Source: Paracoccaceae bacterium
Lineage (GTDB): Bacteria > Pseudomonadota > Alphaproteobacteria > Rhodobacterales > Rhodobacteraceae
Direction of reading: 5' to 3'
Length of the DNA stretch: 64,000 bases
Assembly: GCA_027486345.1 (NCBI GenBank)
Contig: JAIXPH010000023.1
Span: 46,293 to 110,292 of the forward strand
The notes under the pieces were generated by a model. It made no database searches and was not told where the DNA came from. It was given only the letters and a program-made list of their open reading frames with translations. The position numbers and the translations under genes were made by a program. This document shows, one piece after another, positions 55,307-64,000 of the stretch. Every line of letters begins with the position of its first letter. Position 1 is the first letter of the stretch.

Positions 55307-57961
55307 ATGGCATCGCTGAACGATATCCGCTCCACCTACCTCGATTTCTTTGGGCGCAACGGCCACAAGGTCGTGGACTCCTCGCCGCTTGTGCCGCGCA
55401 ATGACCCGACCTTGATGTTCACCAATTCGGGCATGGTGCAGTTCAAGAACCTCTTCACCGGGGTGGAAACGCGCGACTACACCCGCGCCACCACGGCGCA
55501 GAAATGCGTGCGCGCGGGCGGCAAGCACAATGACCTCGACAATGTGGGCTACACTGCGCGGCACCATACCTTCTTTGAAATGCTGGGGAATTTCTCCTTT
55601 GGCGATTACTTCAAGGAAACCGCCATCCCGCTGGCCTGGGAGTTGCTGACCAAGGATTTCGGGATCGACAAATCCAAACTCCTCGTCACCGTCTACCACA
55701 CCGACGATGAGGCGGCGGATATCTGGAAAAAGGTCGCCGGGTTCAGCGATGACCGCATCATCCGCATCCCGACCAATGACAATTTCTGGATGATGGGACC
55801 GACCGGCCCCTGCGGTCCCTGCACCGAGATTTTCTATGACCACGGCGACCATATCTGGGGCGGCCCTCCGGGCAGCAAGGATGAGGATGGCGACCGCTTC
55901 ATCGAAATCTGGAACAACGTCTTCATGCAATATGAACAGTTCGAGGATGGCTCGCGCCGCGAACTGGACGCCAAATCGATCGACACCGGCATGGGGCTGG
56001 AGCGGATCGGGGCGCTGTTGCAGGGCAAGCACGACAACTATGACACCGACCTGATGCGCAGCCTGATCGAGGCCAGCGCCAATGCCACCAGCCAGGACCC
56101 CGATGGTCCGGGCAAGACGCATCACCGCGTCATCGCGGATCACCTGCGCTCCACCTCCTTCCTGATTGCCGATGGGGTGATGCCGTCAAACGAAGGGCGC
56201 GGTTATGTGCTGCGCCGGATCATGCGCCGCGCCATGCGGCATGCGCATATGTTGGGCGCGCAGGACCCGGTGATGTTCAAACTGGTGCCCGCCTTGGTGC
56301 GCCAGATGGGGGCGGCTTACCCCGAACTGACCCGTGCGCAGGCGTTGATCGAAGAGACGCTGAAGCTGGAGGAAACCCGTTTCATCACCACGCTGGACCG
56401 TGGCTTGAAGCTGTTGGACGATGAACTGTCGCGCATTCCCGACGGGTCGGATCTGCCGGGGGCGGCGGCGTTCAAGCTCTATGACACTTATGGCTTCCCG
56501 CTGGACCTGACGCAGGATGCCTTGCGCGAAAAGGGCCGGGCGGTGGATGTCGCCGGTTTTGATGCCGCAATGGCCGAACAAAAGGCCAAGGCGCGGGCCT
56601 CTTGGTCCGGCTCGGGTGAGGCAAAGGATGCGCGCATCTGGTTCGAACTCGCTGAAGAGCATGGCGCGACCGAATTCCTGGGCTATGACACCGAAACCGC
56701 CGAGGGCGTGATCACCGCGCTGGTGCGGGACGGGGCCGGGATCACCGCCGCCGAAACCGGCAGCACGGTGCAAATCGTCGTCAACCAGACCCCGTTCTAC
56801 GGTGAATCCGGCGGGCAGGTCGGCGATGCGGGCTATATCCGCACCGAAACCGGCATGGCCCATGTCACCGACACCAAGAAGGCGGCGGGCGTGTTCATCC
56901 ATGTCGCCACGGTGGTTGAGGGCAGCCTGCAAAAGGGCCAGCCCGCCAAATTGGAGGTGGAGCACAAGCGCCGCACGGCCATCCGCGCCAACCATTCGGC
57001 CACCCACCTGCTGCATGAGGCGCTGCGCCGCGCCTTGGGCGACCATGTCGCGCAAAAGGGCAGCCTGAATGCGCAGGACCGTCTCCGCTTTGACTTCAGC
57101 CATTCCGCTGCGATTTCTCCCGCCGATCTGGCCAAGGTGGAGGGGGAGGTGAACGCCTTCATCCGCCAGAACAGCCCGGTCGAGACCCGTATCATGACAC
57201 CCGACGATGCCCGCGCCCTTGGTGCGCAGGCGCTGTTTGGCGAGAAGTACGGCGATGAGGTGCGGGTTGTGTCGATGGGCCTGCTGGATGGCTCGGGCAA
57301 AGGATCGGAAGGCCGGACCTATAGCCTTGAGCTTTGCGGCGGCACCCATGTGGCGCGGACCGGGGATATCGGGGCCTTTGTGCTGCTGGGCGACTCGGCC
57401 TCGTCGGCGGGTGTGCGGCGGATCGAGGCGCTGACCGGTCAGGCGGCGCTGGACCATCTGCGCCAGCAGGATCAACGGCTTGCCGATGTGGCCGCGGTGC
57501 TGAAGGCCCCGGCGTCGGAAATCGTGGAACGCGTCAAGGCGCTGTTTGACGAACGCCGCGCGCTGATGAACGAGGTTGCCACCCTGCGCCGCGAAGTGGC
57601 GATGGGCGGCAAGGCCTCGGGCCCGGAAGCCAAGGATGTGGCCGGGGTGCCGTTCCTTGCGCAGGTCTTGACCGGCGTGTCGGGCAAGGATCTTCCTGCG
57701 CTGATCGATGAGATGAAGGCGCGGCTTGGCTCTGGCGCAGTGCTGCTGATTGCCGACACGGGCACAAAACCGGCTGTGGCCTCTGGCGTCACCGCCGACC
57801 TGACCGCCCGCATTTCCGCCGTGACGCTGGTCAAGGCGGCGGCTGAGGCGATGGGCGGCAAGGGCGGCGGCGGTCGGCCCGACATGGCGCAGGCGGGTGG
57901 CGCGGATATCGCGCTGGCCGAGGCGGCGATTGCCGCCGCCGAAGCCGCGATCAAGGGGTAA
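55307..57961 (+). CDS. alaS: Alanyl-tRNA synthetase
   Basis: Charges tRNA-Ala and edits mischarged Ser and Gly. About 884 residues. The class II core has [16 protein letters not shown] and the editing domain the zinc-binding [13 protein letters not shown]; the third and fourth ligands come in [14 protein letters not shown]. The C-terminal oligomerisation domain ends [28 protein letters not shown] is the family start; a TTG at 55262 is in frame but unsupported. A small DUF1330 gene follows after 5 nt. Confidence 0.98.
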   Translation: MASLNDIRSTYLDFFGRNGHKVVDSSPLVPRNDPTLMFTNSGMVQFKNLFTGVETRDYTRATTAQKCVRAGGKHNDLDNVGYTARHHTFFEMLGNFSFGDYFKETAIPLAWELLTKDFGIDKSKLLVTVYHTDDEAADIWKKVAGFSDDRIIRIPTNDNFWMMGPTGPCGPCTEIFYDHGDHIWGGPPGSKDEDGDRFIEIWNNVFMQYEQFEDGSRRELDAKSIDTGMGLERIGALLQGKHDNYDTDLMRSLIEASANATSQDPDGPGKTHHRVIADHLRSTSFLIADGVMPSNEGRGYVLRRIMRRAMRHAHMLGAQDPVMFKLVPALVRQMGAAYPELTRAQALIEETLKLEETRFITTLDRGLKLLDDELSRIPDGSDLPGAAAFKLYDTYGFPLDLTQDALREKGRAVDVAGFDAAMAEQKAKARASWSGSGEAKDARIWFELAEEHGATEFLGYDTETAEGVITALVRDGAGITAAETGSTVQIVVNQTPFYGESGGQVGDAGYIRTETGMAHVTDTKKAAGVFIHVATVVEGSLQKGQPAKLEVEHKRRTAIRANHSATHLLHEALRRALGDHVAQKGSLNAQDRLRFDFSHSAAISPADLAKVEGEVNAFIRQNSPVETRIMTPDDARALGAQALFGEKYGDEVRVVSMGLLDGSGKGSEGRTYSLELCGGTHVARTGDIGAFVLLGDSASSAGVRRIEALTGQAALDHLRQQDQRLADVAAVLKAPASEIVERVKALFDERRALMNEVATLRREVAMGGKASGPEAKDVAGVPFLAQVLTGVSGKDLPALIDEMKARLGSGAVLLIADTGTKPAVASGVTADLTARISAVTLVKAAAEAMGGKGGGGRPDMAQAGGADIALAEAAIAAAEAAIKG

Positions 57962-57966
57962 GACAG

Positions 57967-58257
57967 ATGCCAACCGCACTCTGGATTGCCCATGTCGAAG
58001 TGACCGACCCCGAAGCCTATGGCAAATACGCCAAGGCCGCCGGGGCACCGATTGCTGCCCACGGCGGGGTCTTCCTCGCCCGCGGTGGCAAATATGTGCA
58101 GCTTGAGGGCAACGACCGCGCCCGCAACGTGGTCGCGCGCTTTCCCAGCCTGCAAGCGGCGGTGGACTGCTACCATTCGGCAGAGTATCAGGCGGCGCTG
58201 TCCCATGCCAAAGGGGCCAGCATCCGGGATCTGGTTGTGGTCGAAGAGGTGGAGTGA
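57967..58257 (+). CDS. DUF1330 family protein
   Basis: A 96-residue ferredoxin-like alpha/beta protein. IAHVEVTDPEAYGKYAKAAG at the start and FPSLQAAVDCYHSAEYQAAL later are the usual DUF1330 blocks. Function is unknown; dimeric small-molecule binding is suggested for the fold. It begins 5 nt after alaS and ends at an intrinsic terminator, so alaS-DUF1330 is one transcript. Confidence 0.9.
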   Translation: MPTALWIAHVEVTDPEAYGKYAKAAGAPIAAHGGVFLARGGKYVQLEGNDRARNVVARFPSLQAAVDCYHSAEYQAALSHAKGASIRDLVVVEEVE

Positions 58258-58281
58258 TCCCGCCAAGCCCCAGACATCAAG

Positions 58282-58310
58282 ACGCCCGCCGCATCCCGGC
58301 GGGCGTTTTG
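58282..58310 (+). terminator. Intrinsic terminator of alaS-DUF1330
   Basis: ACGCCCGCC and GGCGGGCGT form a perfect 9-bp stem with loop GCATCCC, followed by TTTT. Confidence 0.88.
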
Positions 58311-58342
58311 CCATTCTGGGGTCCACGGGCTTGGACTGACCC

Positions 58343-58370
58343 AAAAAAACGGGCCGGGAAGACCCGGCCC
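58343..58370 (-). terminator. Intrinsic terminator of the DUF1127 gene
   Basis: On the minus strand GGGCCGGG-TCTT-CCCGGCCC and then seven T. It is 31 nt after the DUF1127 stop. Confidence 0.88.
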
Positions 58371-58400
58371 AGTCAGGGGAAAACCGATGGGAAGCGGCGC

Positions 58401-58613
58401 TCAGTCGCGCCAGAAGGGTTTTTCAACCTCATCCCGCGCGCGTTCAGGCGTCAGGCCGATGTCATTCAGGATATGCCCGTCCAGCCGCGCCAAGGCGTGA
58501 CGGCTGCGGCGACGCTCGTCCCAGCGGGCCACGGCCAGTCCCAGCGCAACCAATGCGCGCGACAGCGGCGGCAAGTGGGCGGGCAGGGCGAGGGTGGCGG
58601 TCCGGGCCGACAT
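58401..58613 (-). CDS. DUF1127 small basic protein
   Basis: A 70-residue protein with the DUF1127 motif near the C-terminus: RRRSRHALARLDGHILNDIGLTPERA. The N-terminal half is hydrophobic and variable. One DUF1127 protein of Rhodobacter (CcaF1) binds RNA and affects small-RNA maturation; whether this one does is inference. AGGAGA precedes the ATG. It is divergent from a MocR regulator gene across 87 bp containing a TTGTAT/ATACAA palindrome and ends at a strong terminator, so it is a single-gene transcript. Confidence 0.9.
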   Translation of the reverse strand: MSARTATLALPAHLPPLSRALVALGLAVARWDERRRSRHALARLDGHILNDIGLTPERARDEVEKPFWRD

Positions 58614-58626
58614 GGCAGTCTCCTAT

Positions 58627-58640
58627 TTGTATTGATACAA
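58627..58640. promoter_or_regulatory. Candidate MocR operator
   Basis: TTGTAT-TG-ATACAA is a perfect 14-nt inverted repeat in the divergent region, 14 nt from the DUF1127 start and 61 nt before the MocR start. A looser TGTAT/TACA pair follows at 58653-58669. The site suits a dimeric GntR-type DNA-binding domain. Confidence 0.5.
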
Positions 58641-58700
58641 TTCGTGTGCTCGTGTATGAAAAAGGTACAATAAGCCCCGGCGACTCACCAGAGGAACATT

Positions 58701-60107
58701 GTGACCGGAACAATCTGGACGCCCGACCTGACACATTTCCCCGGTCCCAAATACCTCGCCCTCAGCCGGGCGCTGCGCGAGGCGGTGCGGGCGGGCGAAT
58801 TGGCCGAAGGCAGTCAATTGCCCACCGTGCGCGATCTGGCGTGGCATCTGGGGGTGACACCGGGCACGGTCAGCCGCGCCTATGCGCTGGCCACGCAAGA
58901 AGGGCTGCTTGCCGCCACCGTCGGGCGCGGCACCTTCGTTGCCGCCCGCGCGCCGCGTCTGGGGCCGACGCAGCCCCTGTTCGTGGAGCGGGAGCCGCAA
59001 TACCTGCAAGGCCGCGCTGACCTGCGCGCGCCGCAATTGCCCGATGTGGGGCAGGGTGACGCCTTTCGCGCAGCACTTCTGGCGGCGGCAGAGTCGGTGG
59101 GGCCGGACTGGATCGACTATCCCAGCCAGCGGGCCGAGGCCCCCTTGCGGGCCGCCATCGTGGATTGGGTGTCTGACCGCGTCTTGGGGGCCGTCGGGCC
59201 GGAGGATATCGCCCTGACCGCCGGGGGGCAGAATGCCATCAACCTGATCCTCTTGTGCTGCCTGCGCGGCGACCGTCCGGTGGTCTTGACCGAGGAACTG
59301 TCCTATCCCGGTTTCCGCCACGCCGCGCGACTGGCCCGCGCCGATGTGGTGGGGGTGGAGACCGACGCCGAAGGTCTGATCCCCGAGGCGCTGGAGGCTG
59401 CCTGCCGCCGCCACGGCGCGCAGGTGCTCTGTGTGACGACCGAAGCGCAGAACCCCACCACCGCCCGCATGGGGCTGGACCGCCGCCAGCGCATCGCGGC
59501 CATCGCGCGGCATTTCGACCTGCAAGTGATCGAGGATGATTGCTACAGCCTGACAGACAGCAACTTGCCCTCCTTGAGTGCGCTGGCGCCGGAACGGGTC
59601 TGGCATGTGGGCAGCCTGTCCAAGACCGTCTCGGCGGCGCTGCGCTTTGGCTATGTGGTCTGTCCCAGCGGCATGGGGGAAACCGGGCGCTTGACGGCGC
59701 AGCACGCCTATTTCGCGCTGGCCAAGCCGGTGTCGGACATCGCGCTGCACCTCTTCACCAGTGGCGCGGCGGCGGATCTGCGCCGCAAGGGGGCGGCGGA
59801 CCTTGAGACGCGCTTGGACCTGACCGTTCAGCATCTGGGGCGCTTCGATCTGGTCTGGCAACCGGGGCTGCGCTTTGTGTTTCTGCGCCTGCCGCAGGGC
59901 TGGCGCGCCTCGACCTTCACGCGCGAGGCCGAGGCGGAAGGGGTGCTGCTGCGTTCGGCCGATGAATACACGCTGATCCATGGCCGCGCGCCGCAGGCGG
60001 TGCGTCTGGCGCTGGCAGGCAATGTGCCCTTGCCCCGCTTCGAGGCGGGCTTGCGGGCCTTGGCGCGGCTTCTGGATCGTCCGCCCTATGATCCGCCCGC
60101 CGTCTGA
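58701..60107 (+). CDS. MocR-type regulator (GntR HTH fused to aminotransferase domain)
   Basis: A 468-residue PLP-dependent transcription factor. The GntR winged helix (about 12-80) contains GSQLPTVRDLAWHLGVTPGTVSRAY. A fold-type I aminotransferase-like domain (about 110-460) carries the PLP lysine Lys308 in HVGSLSKTVSAAL and the Asp in VIEDDCYS. MocR proteins sense PLP or amine-PLP adducts and control vitamin B6, GABA, taurine or similar genes. It starts with GTG. No transaminase or B6 gene is next to it; the divergent DUF1127 gene is the nearest possible target. Confidence 0.92.
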   Translation: MTGTIWTPDLTHFPGPKYLALSRALREAVRAGELAEGSQLPTVRDLAWHLGVTPGTVSRAYALATQEGLLAATVGRGTFVAARAPRLGPTQPLFVEREPQYLQGRADLRAPQLPDVGQGDAFRAALLAAAESVGPDWIDYPSQRAEAPLRAAIVDWVSDRVLGAVGPEDIALTAGGQNAINLILLCCLRGDRPVVLTEELSYPGFRHAARLARADVVGVETDAEGLIPEALEAACRRHGAQVLCVTTEAQNPTTARMGLDRRQRIAAIARHFDLQVIEDDCYSLTDSNLPSLSALAPERVWHVGSLSKTVSAALRFGYVVCPSGMGETGRLTAQHAYFALAKPVSDIALHLFTSGAAADLRRKGAADLETRLDLTVQHLGRFDLVWQPGLRFVFLRLPQGWRASTFTREAEAEGVLLRSADEYTLIHGRAPQAVRLALAGNVPLPRFEAGLRALARLLDRPPYDPPAV

Positions 60108-60276
60108 AGGCACGGGGACCGCACAAGCCAGAACAAGGCATGCGGGGCACCCAACCCTTTGGCGGTGCCTTGCGCGACAGACGGGGGCCTTCATTCCATT
60201 GGATGTGTTGCGCCCCGCGCGGCCTTTCCCCGATGCTGACTTCTATAAGAAAAACAAGGCAGGTGGGTAAGCGGAT

Positions 60277-60537
60277 ATGGGACTTCAGGCATCTTTTCAT
60301 GCGCCACATGGCGGAGCGGACTTTCTGGGCATGCGAAAGGCGCGCTCGGGCGCGACGGAAATCGTCTATGATGACGGTGTGGCGCGGCGCATGGTCTGGC
60401 GCGTGACGGCGGCCAAACCGGATGAGGCGCGGATATCCGAGGCCATGCGCGTGGCCGTTCGCAGTGCGCGCGTCGTGCCGACGCTCTATGACGAATTGAC
60501 CAAGCACGCCATCGCCATCGAGCGGGTCGGACTGTAA
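60277..60537 (+). CDS. Hypothetical small protein
   Basis: An 86-residue soluble protein I do not recognise. Mixed alpha/beta content is suggested: FLGMRKARSGATEIVYDDGV, then RMVWRVTAAKPDEARISEAM, and a helical C-terminus VVPTLYDELTKHAIAIERVGL. An RBS-like AGGTGGG lies upstream. Codon use fits the neighbours. It stands between the MocR gene and the ABC operon with gaps on both sides, so it is probably monocistronic. Confidence 0.6.
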   Translation: MGLQASFHAPHGGADFLGMRKARSGATEIVYDDGVARRMVWRVTAAKPDEARISEAMRVAVRSARVVPTLYDELTKHAIAIERVGL

Positions 60538-60576
60538 CGCCCATCGGTGCTGCTTGTGCCTCTGCACAGGAATAGG

Positions 60577-60604
60577 GCGGCCCGCGGGCTGACGCCGCGT
60601 TTTT
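60577..60604 (+). terminator. Possible terminator after the 86-residue protein
   Basis: GCGG/CCGC enclosing the palindrome CCCGCGGG, then G and TTTTT. The stem is short and imperfect; the T-run overlaps the first TTTTGACCAAAC site. Confidence 0.4.
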
Positions 60605-60677
60605 GACCAAACCTTCCCCCGATGCGCTGCACCAGCCCTTGCCAGAGGCAAAGCGCATCGTCTAGTTTTGATCAAAC
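60601..60677 (+). promoter_or_regulatory. Paired TTTTGAYCAAAC sites before the ABC operon
   Basis: TTTTGACCAAAC (60601-60612) and TTTTGATCAAAC (60666-60677) lie 65 bp apart, the second containing the perfect palindrome TTTGATCAAA. Between them GATGCGCT (60621-60628) and AGCGCATC (60652-60659) form an 8-bp inverted repeat enclosing the hairpin TTGCC-AGA-GGCAA. Looks like a two-site operator, possibly with looping. Confidence 0.5.
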
Positions 60678-60731
60678 GGGGTCGGCTGCGGTGTCTGTCA
60701 CCAGACCGTCACCCGGCCAACAGGGGGCGCA

Positions 60732-61691
60732 ATGTCAGGAAACCAAAGTTCCGGGGCACGGTCCGGGTCGCTGGGCCGGTCCGAGGCCAAGAGCGGGCTG
60801 ATGCTGATCAGTCCGACCGCGATTTTCGCGCTGCTGTTGCTGGCCGCGCCCTTGGCCACGATCATCGCCTACAGCTTCATGGCCGATGGCTATCTGACCA
60901 TCATCCCGCAGTTCCAGATGTGCAACTACATCGGAACCTGCGCCAGCTATGAGATGAAGGACGGCGTCCTGACAGCGGCCAAGGAATACAAGGGCGTCTT
61001 CTCTGACCCCTTGGCCCAGACGCTTCTGGTGCGGTCCTTGGGTGTGTCGCTGATGGTGACGCTGGTGACCGTGGTTCTGGCCTTTCCGGTGGCCTATTTC
61101 GTCAGCTTCCACGTCGCGCCAGAGCGCAAGTCGCTGTGGCTGTTCCTGATCACCATCCCGTTCTGGACCTCCTACCTGGTGCGGGTGTTCCTGTGGAAGG
61201 TGATCCTTGGCTATAACGGGGTCATCAACTCGGCCCTGATGGGGCTCGGCATCATCAATGAGCCGATCACCGCGCTGAACTACAATGTCGGTGCGATCAT
61301 CACCACGCTGGCCCATGCTTATGCGCCCTTTGCCATCCTGCCGATCTTCGTGGCGCTGGAAAAGATCGACCGGTCTTTCCTTGAGGCGGGCCAGGACCTT
61401 GGCGAAAGCGCCTTCAACACCTTCCGCCGCGTGACGCTGCCCTTGGCCATGCCGGGGGTGATCTCGGCCACGCTGATCGTCTTCATCCCGACGGTGGGCG
61501 ATTACGTGACGCCGAACCTTGTCGGCGGGCCGGAGGGCAAGCTGGTCGCTAACCTGATCCAGTTGCAATACATGAAGCTGGACAACTATCCGCTGGGATC
61601 GGCCACGGCGGTGTCGGCGATGCTGCTGGTGGCGGTCGTCAGCCTGATCTTCCTGTTCCTGAACCGCCGCTACCTGCGGGGACCGAAATGA
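60732..61691 (+). CDS. potB: ABC transporter permease, PotB-type
   Basis: Inner-membrane permease of a spermidine/putrescine-type importer, 319 residues. Six hydrophobic helices are seen, beginning LMLISPTAIFALLLLAAPLA. The ATPase-coupling EAA loop reads EAGQDLGESAFNTFRRVTLP. A large periplasmic insertion between helices 1 and 2 (about 60-95) is typical of PotB. It leads potB-potC-potA with 4-nt overlaps. The binding protein is not in the window, so the polyamine specificity is from family only. Confidence 0.87.
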   Translation: MSGNQSSGARSGSLGRSEAKSGLMLISPTAIFALLLLAAPLATIIAYSFMADGYLTIIPQFQMCNYIGTCASYEMKDGVLTAAKEYKGVFSDPLAQTLLVRSLGVSLMVTLVTVVLAFPVAYFVSFHVAPERKSLWLFLITIPFWTSYLVRVFLWKVILGYNGVINSALMGLGIINEPITALNYNVGAIITTLAHAYAPFAILPIFVALEKIDRSFLEAGQDLGESAFNTFRRVTLPLAMPGVISATLIVFIPTVGDYVTPNLVGGPEGKLVANLIQLQYMKLDNYPLGSATAVSAMLLVAVVSLIFLFLNRRYLRGPK

Positions 61692-62509
61692 TGGGGGGAA
61701 ACATGAAGGGCGGCTGGTTCCGGGGCTATGCCATCGTCTATCTTCTGGTGCTTTATGCGCCGATCATGCTGTTGCCGATCTTTGCCTTCAACGACAGCGC
61801 CATCGTCTCCTTCCCCTTGGCCGGGTTCACCACGAAATGGTTCACCCAGATGGCGGGCGAACCGACGCTGCATGACGCGCTGAAGAATTCACTGTTCATT
61901 GCGGTCTCGACGGCGGTGATTTCCACGCTCCTCGGCATCCTCGCCGCCCGCGCCTCGACCCGGTTCGTGTTCCCGGCCAAGGGCGCGATCATGGGGCTGA
62001 TCATGCTGCCGCTGGTGCTGCCTGAAATCATCGCGGCTGTGTCGCTTCTGGTGGTGTTTCTGGGCATCGGCATCCCGCTGGGCCTGATCACCATCATTCT
62101 GGGCCATGTGCTGGTCTGCACGCCGTTTTCCATCGCCATCCTGTCGGCGGCTTTCCAATCCTTGGACAAATCGCTGGAAGAGGCGGCCTATGACCTTGGT
62201 GAAACGCCGTTGTCCACCTTCTGGCTGATCATCCTGCCCTTGGTGATGCCGGGCATCATATCTTCCTTGCTGATCACCTTCACGATCTCCTTGGATGAGT
62301 TCATCATGGCCTTCTTCCTTGGCGGCACCAATGTGACGCTGCCGGTCTATATCTTCTCGCAGTTCCGCTTCCCGCAATCGGTGCCGGTCATCATGGCGCT
62401 GGGGACCTTGCTGGTGCTGCTGTCCATCACCCTGCTTGCGATTGCCGAATACTTCCGCCGCCGTGGCATCGCAAAGACTGGCGGAAAGAATACCGGAGGC
62501 TTCCTGTGA
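61688..62509 (+). CDS. potC: ABC transporter permease, PotC-type
   Basis: Second permease of the PotBCA-type importer, 273 residues, six hydrophobic helices. The start region YAIVYLLVLYAPIMLLPIF is typical of PotC; the EAA loop is EEAAYDLGETPLSTFWLIILP. Its first ATG overlaps the potB stop by 4 nt (ATGATG), but the ATG at 61703, with GGGGGGAAAC before it, is also a good candidate start. It overlaps the ATPase gene by 4 nt. Confidence 0.87.
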   Translation: MMGGNMKGGWFRGYAIVYLLVLYAPIMLLPIFAFNDSAIVSFPLAGFTTKWFTQMAGEPTLHDALKNSLFIAVSTAVISTLLGILAARASTRFVFPAKGAIMGLIMLPLVLPEIIAAVSLLVVFLGIGIPLGLITIILGHVLVCTPFSIAILSAAFQSLDKSLEEAAYDLGETPLSTFWLIILPLVMPGIISSLLITFTISLDEFIMAFFLGGTNVTLPVYIFSQFRFPQSVPVIMALGTLLVLLSITLLAIAEYFRRRGIAKTGGKNTGGFL

Positions 62510-63609
62510 CCTTTTCCGCTGACCGTCCCACGATGATCGAGTTTCGTGACGTCCACAAATACTACGGCGATTACCACGCCCTGCGCGGCATCAGCGGTGA
62601 GATCAAGGCGGGGGAGTTCTTCTCGCTTCTGGGCCCATCCGGCTGCGGCAAGACCACGCTTCTGCGCACCATCGCGGGGTTTGAGGGCATTTCCTCGGGC
62701 GTTGTCCTGATCGACGGCAAGGATACGGCGGGCATCCCGCCCAACAAGCGCCCGACCAATATGGTGTTCCAATCCTACGCCATCTTTCCCCACCTGACCG
62801 TGGCCGAAAACGTGGGCTTCGGCCTGCGCCGCGACCCACGCTCCAAGGCCGAAAAGGCCAAGGCAGTGGATGAGGCGCTGGAGATGGTGGGGTTGAAAGG
62901 CTATGGCGCGCGTGCGGCCAACGCCTTGTCGGGCGGTCAACGCCAGCGCGTCGCTTTGGCGCGGGCGCTGATCCTGAAGCCCAAGGTGCTGCTGCTCGAC
63001 GAGCCGCTGTCGGCACTCGACAAGAAGATGCGCGAATTGATGCAGGTGGAGCTGATCAAGCTGCAACGGCAGGTCGGCATCACCTTCATCCTCGTGACCC
63101 ACGATCAGGAAGAAGCGCTGGTCATGTCCGACCGCATCGCCGTGATGTTTGAGGGCGAGATCGCGCAACTGGCCGATCCTGAGACGCTCTACCGTCGTCC
63201 GAACAGCCGCAAGGTGGCGGACTTCATCGGCACGATGAACTTCATCCCCTGTGAGGTCTTGTCCCAAGGCGTGGACACGATCGAGGTGGAGGCCAAGGGT
63301 CTGGGCCGCGTGACCCTGTCCGCCGATCAGGCCCCGCCGCCCAAGGGCGGAGAGGCCCCCGTGGTGGGCCTGCGCCCCGAGACGCTGACGCTGGTCTATC
63401 CCGGCCAAAGCACCCAGGACCGCACCGTTGATGGCGTGGTGGATGAGGTGATCTACTTCGGCGACATGACCTATTACGATGTCTATATCGGCGGCACCGA
63501 TGTCGAGGTGCGCCTGTCGATGCGCAACGTGCCGGGGCGTCCGATCCTTGATGTCGGCTCCAAGGTGCAACTGGCGTGGAACCCCTCGGCGCTGGTGCTG
63601 TTCCGGTGA
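62506..63609 (+). CDS. potA: ABC transporter ATP-binding protein, PotA-type
   Basis: ATPase of the importer, 367 residues. Walker A is LLGPSGCGKTTLLRTIAGFE, the signature NALSGGQRQRVALARAL, Walker B KVLLLDEPLSALD and the switch His lies in VTHDQEEAL. A C-terminal TOBE-type domain (about 280-365) follows. It starts with GTG after GGAGGC and overlaps potC by 4 nt. The next gene starts in the same way inside its stop codon. Confidence 0.9.
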   Translation: MTFSADRPTMIEFRDVHKYYGDYHALRGISGEIKAGEFFSLLGPSGCGKTTLLRTIAGFEGISSGVVLIDGKDTAGIPPNKRPTNMVFQSYAIFPHLTVAENVGFGLRRDPRSKAEKAKAVDEALEMVGLKGYGARAANALSGGQRQRVALARALILKPKVLLLDEPLSALDKKMRELMQVELIKLQRQVGITFILVTHDQEEALVMSDRIAVMFEGEIAQLADPETLYRRPNSRKVADFIGTMNFIPCEVLSQGVDTIEVEAKGLGRVTLSADQAPPPKGGEAPVVGLRPETLTLVYPGQSTQDRTVDGVVDEVIYFGDMTYYDVYIGGTDVEVRLSMRNVPGRPILDVGSKVQLAWNPSALVLFR

Positions 63610-64000
63610 GGTTGCCTGCGCGCCTTCAGCCGCCCGAGTGGCTGAAGCGCGCGTCAGAGGCCCCGCCTGCGCTGGTGTTCCACACCAAGGGGCCGCATGC
63701 GGAAAAACTGCTCTCGGGCGGGTTTCGCCTGATGGGGGCCCTGTCGGACCATGCCGCCGGGCAAGGTTGGGACGTGCAGGCGGTGGAATTCACCGCAGTC
63801 TCACCCGTCTTTGCCGCCGCCGATACCCGCCACATCCATGTGCTGATGGAGGATCACCCCGCCTATGGCCCGCGCGTGTTTCACGCCGTGCCGGGGTATT
63901 TGCGCGGCTGGTGGTTCTTTGACGAAGTGGCGACCCGCAACAATTCCTCGATCCGGTTTCACGTCTTTGATCCACGCAGTATCAAGGACGCCTTTGCCAC
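63606..64000 (+). CDS. Partial unrecognised protein after potA
   Basis: An open frame of 131 codons running off the window end. It starts with GTG overlapping the potA stop by 4 nt (GTGA), the same coupling as elsewhere in this operon, so it is very probably a real operon member. Visible features are ALVFHTKGPHAEKLLSGGF near the start, HIHVLMEDHPAYGPRVFHAV in the middle and GYLRGWWFFDEVATRNNSS. No signal peptide is seen. I do not recognise the family; it is not a periplasmic binding protein. Confidence 0.65.
   Translation, partial: MRLPARLQPPEWLKRASEAPPALVFHTKGPHAEKLLSGGFRLMGALSDHAAGQGWDVQAVEFTAVSPVFAAADTRHIHVLMEDHPAYGPRVFHAVPGYLRGWWFFDEVATRNNSSIRFHVFDPRSIKDAFA

Overview
The window is a chromosomal segment of a GC-rich alphaproteobacterium, very probably of the Rhodobacteraceae. 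This rests on protein resemblance and gene content: a TTG-initiated CckA-type kinase, an alphaproteobacterial GAAC-N7-GAAC SOS box before recA, an Entner-Doudoroff gene set, and KpsT/KpsE-KdsA capsule genes. Nearly all of it is dense, ordinary chromosome. I see no rRNA, tRNA, CRISPR array, transposase, integrase or prophage.

Layout. 0-9 kb: phosphoglucomutase, a DsbA-family protein and an acyl-CoA ligase opposite an XRE-cupin regulator, pseudouridine catabolism (psuK-psuG), a DUF502 membrane protein and a possible glycosyltransferase. 9-14 kb: threonine degradation (kbl-tdh), an XRE-cupin regulator with an amine oxidase, and a secreted proline-repeat protein. 14.6-18.4 kb: zwf-pgl-pgi. 18.5-22 kb: ybaK-like gene and glnE. 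22-25 kb: an exported CRTAC1/UnbV protein translationally coupled to a vanadium-haloperoxidase. 25-28 kb: edd-eda. 28-36 kb: RlmI-like methylase, PIN protein, M48 protease, kdsA-kpsE-kpsT, and an NhaA-like protein. 36-44 kb: DNA glycosylase, SseB-like protein, rplM-rpsI, bdhA, a candidate small RNA, a peptide-binding protein, an entericidin-like lipoprotein, and rpsB-tsf. 44-53 kb: LuxR solo, FAD oxidoreductase, glutamine amidotransferase, guaB, SDR, RsmB-like methylase, cckA. 53-64 kb: sulfotransferase-like gene, recA, alaS, DUF1330 and DUF1127 proteins, a MocR regulator, and a PotBCA-type ABC operon running off the end.

How it fits together. pgm, zwf-pgl-pgi and edd-eda cover glucose-phosphate interconversion and the whole Entner-Doudoroff route. 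zwf and edd share a GTTAGCGCTAAC palindrome on top of recognisable promoters, so the two operons are probably one regulon under a LacI-type repressor that is not in the window.

The most unusual signal is between the genes. Four families of structured intergenic repeats occur. The strongest has seven copies. Each has a stem-loop with a nearly invariant CAAATATCC loop on a covarying stem, followed by a GC hairpin, and each copy is sense-oriented 3' of a stop codon. A second family (two copies around CACATATATGTG) shows compensatory base changes. A promoter-to-terminator unit of about 75 nt at 39.4-39.5 kb looks like a free-standing small RNA.
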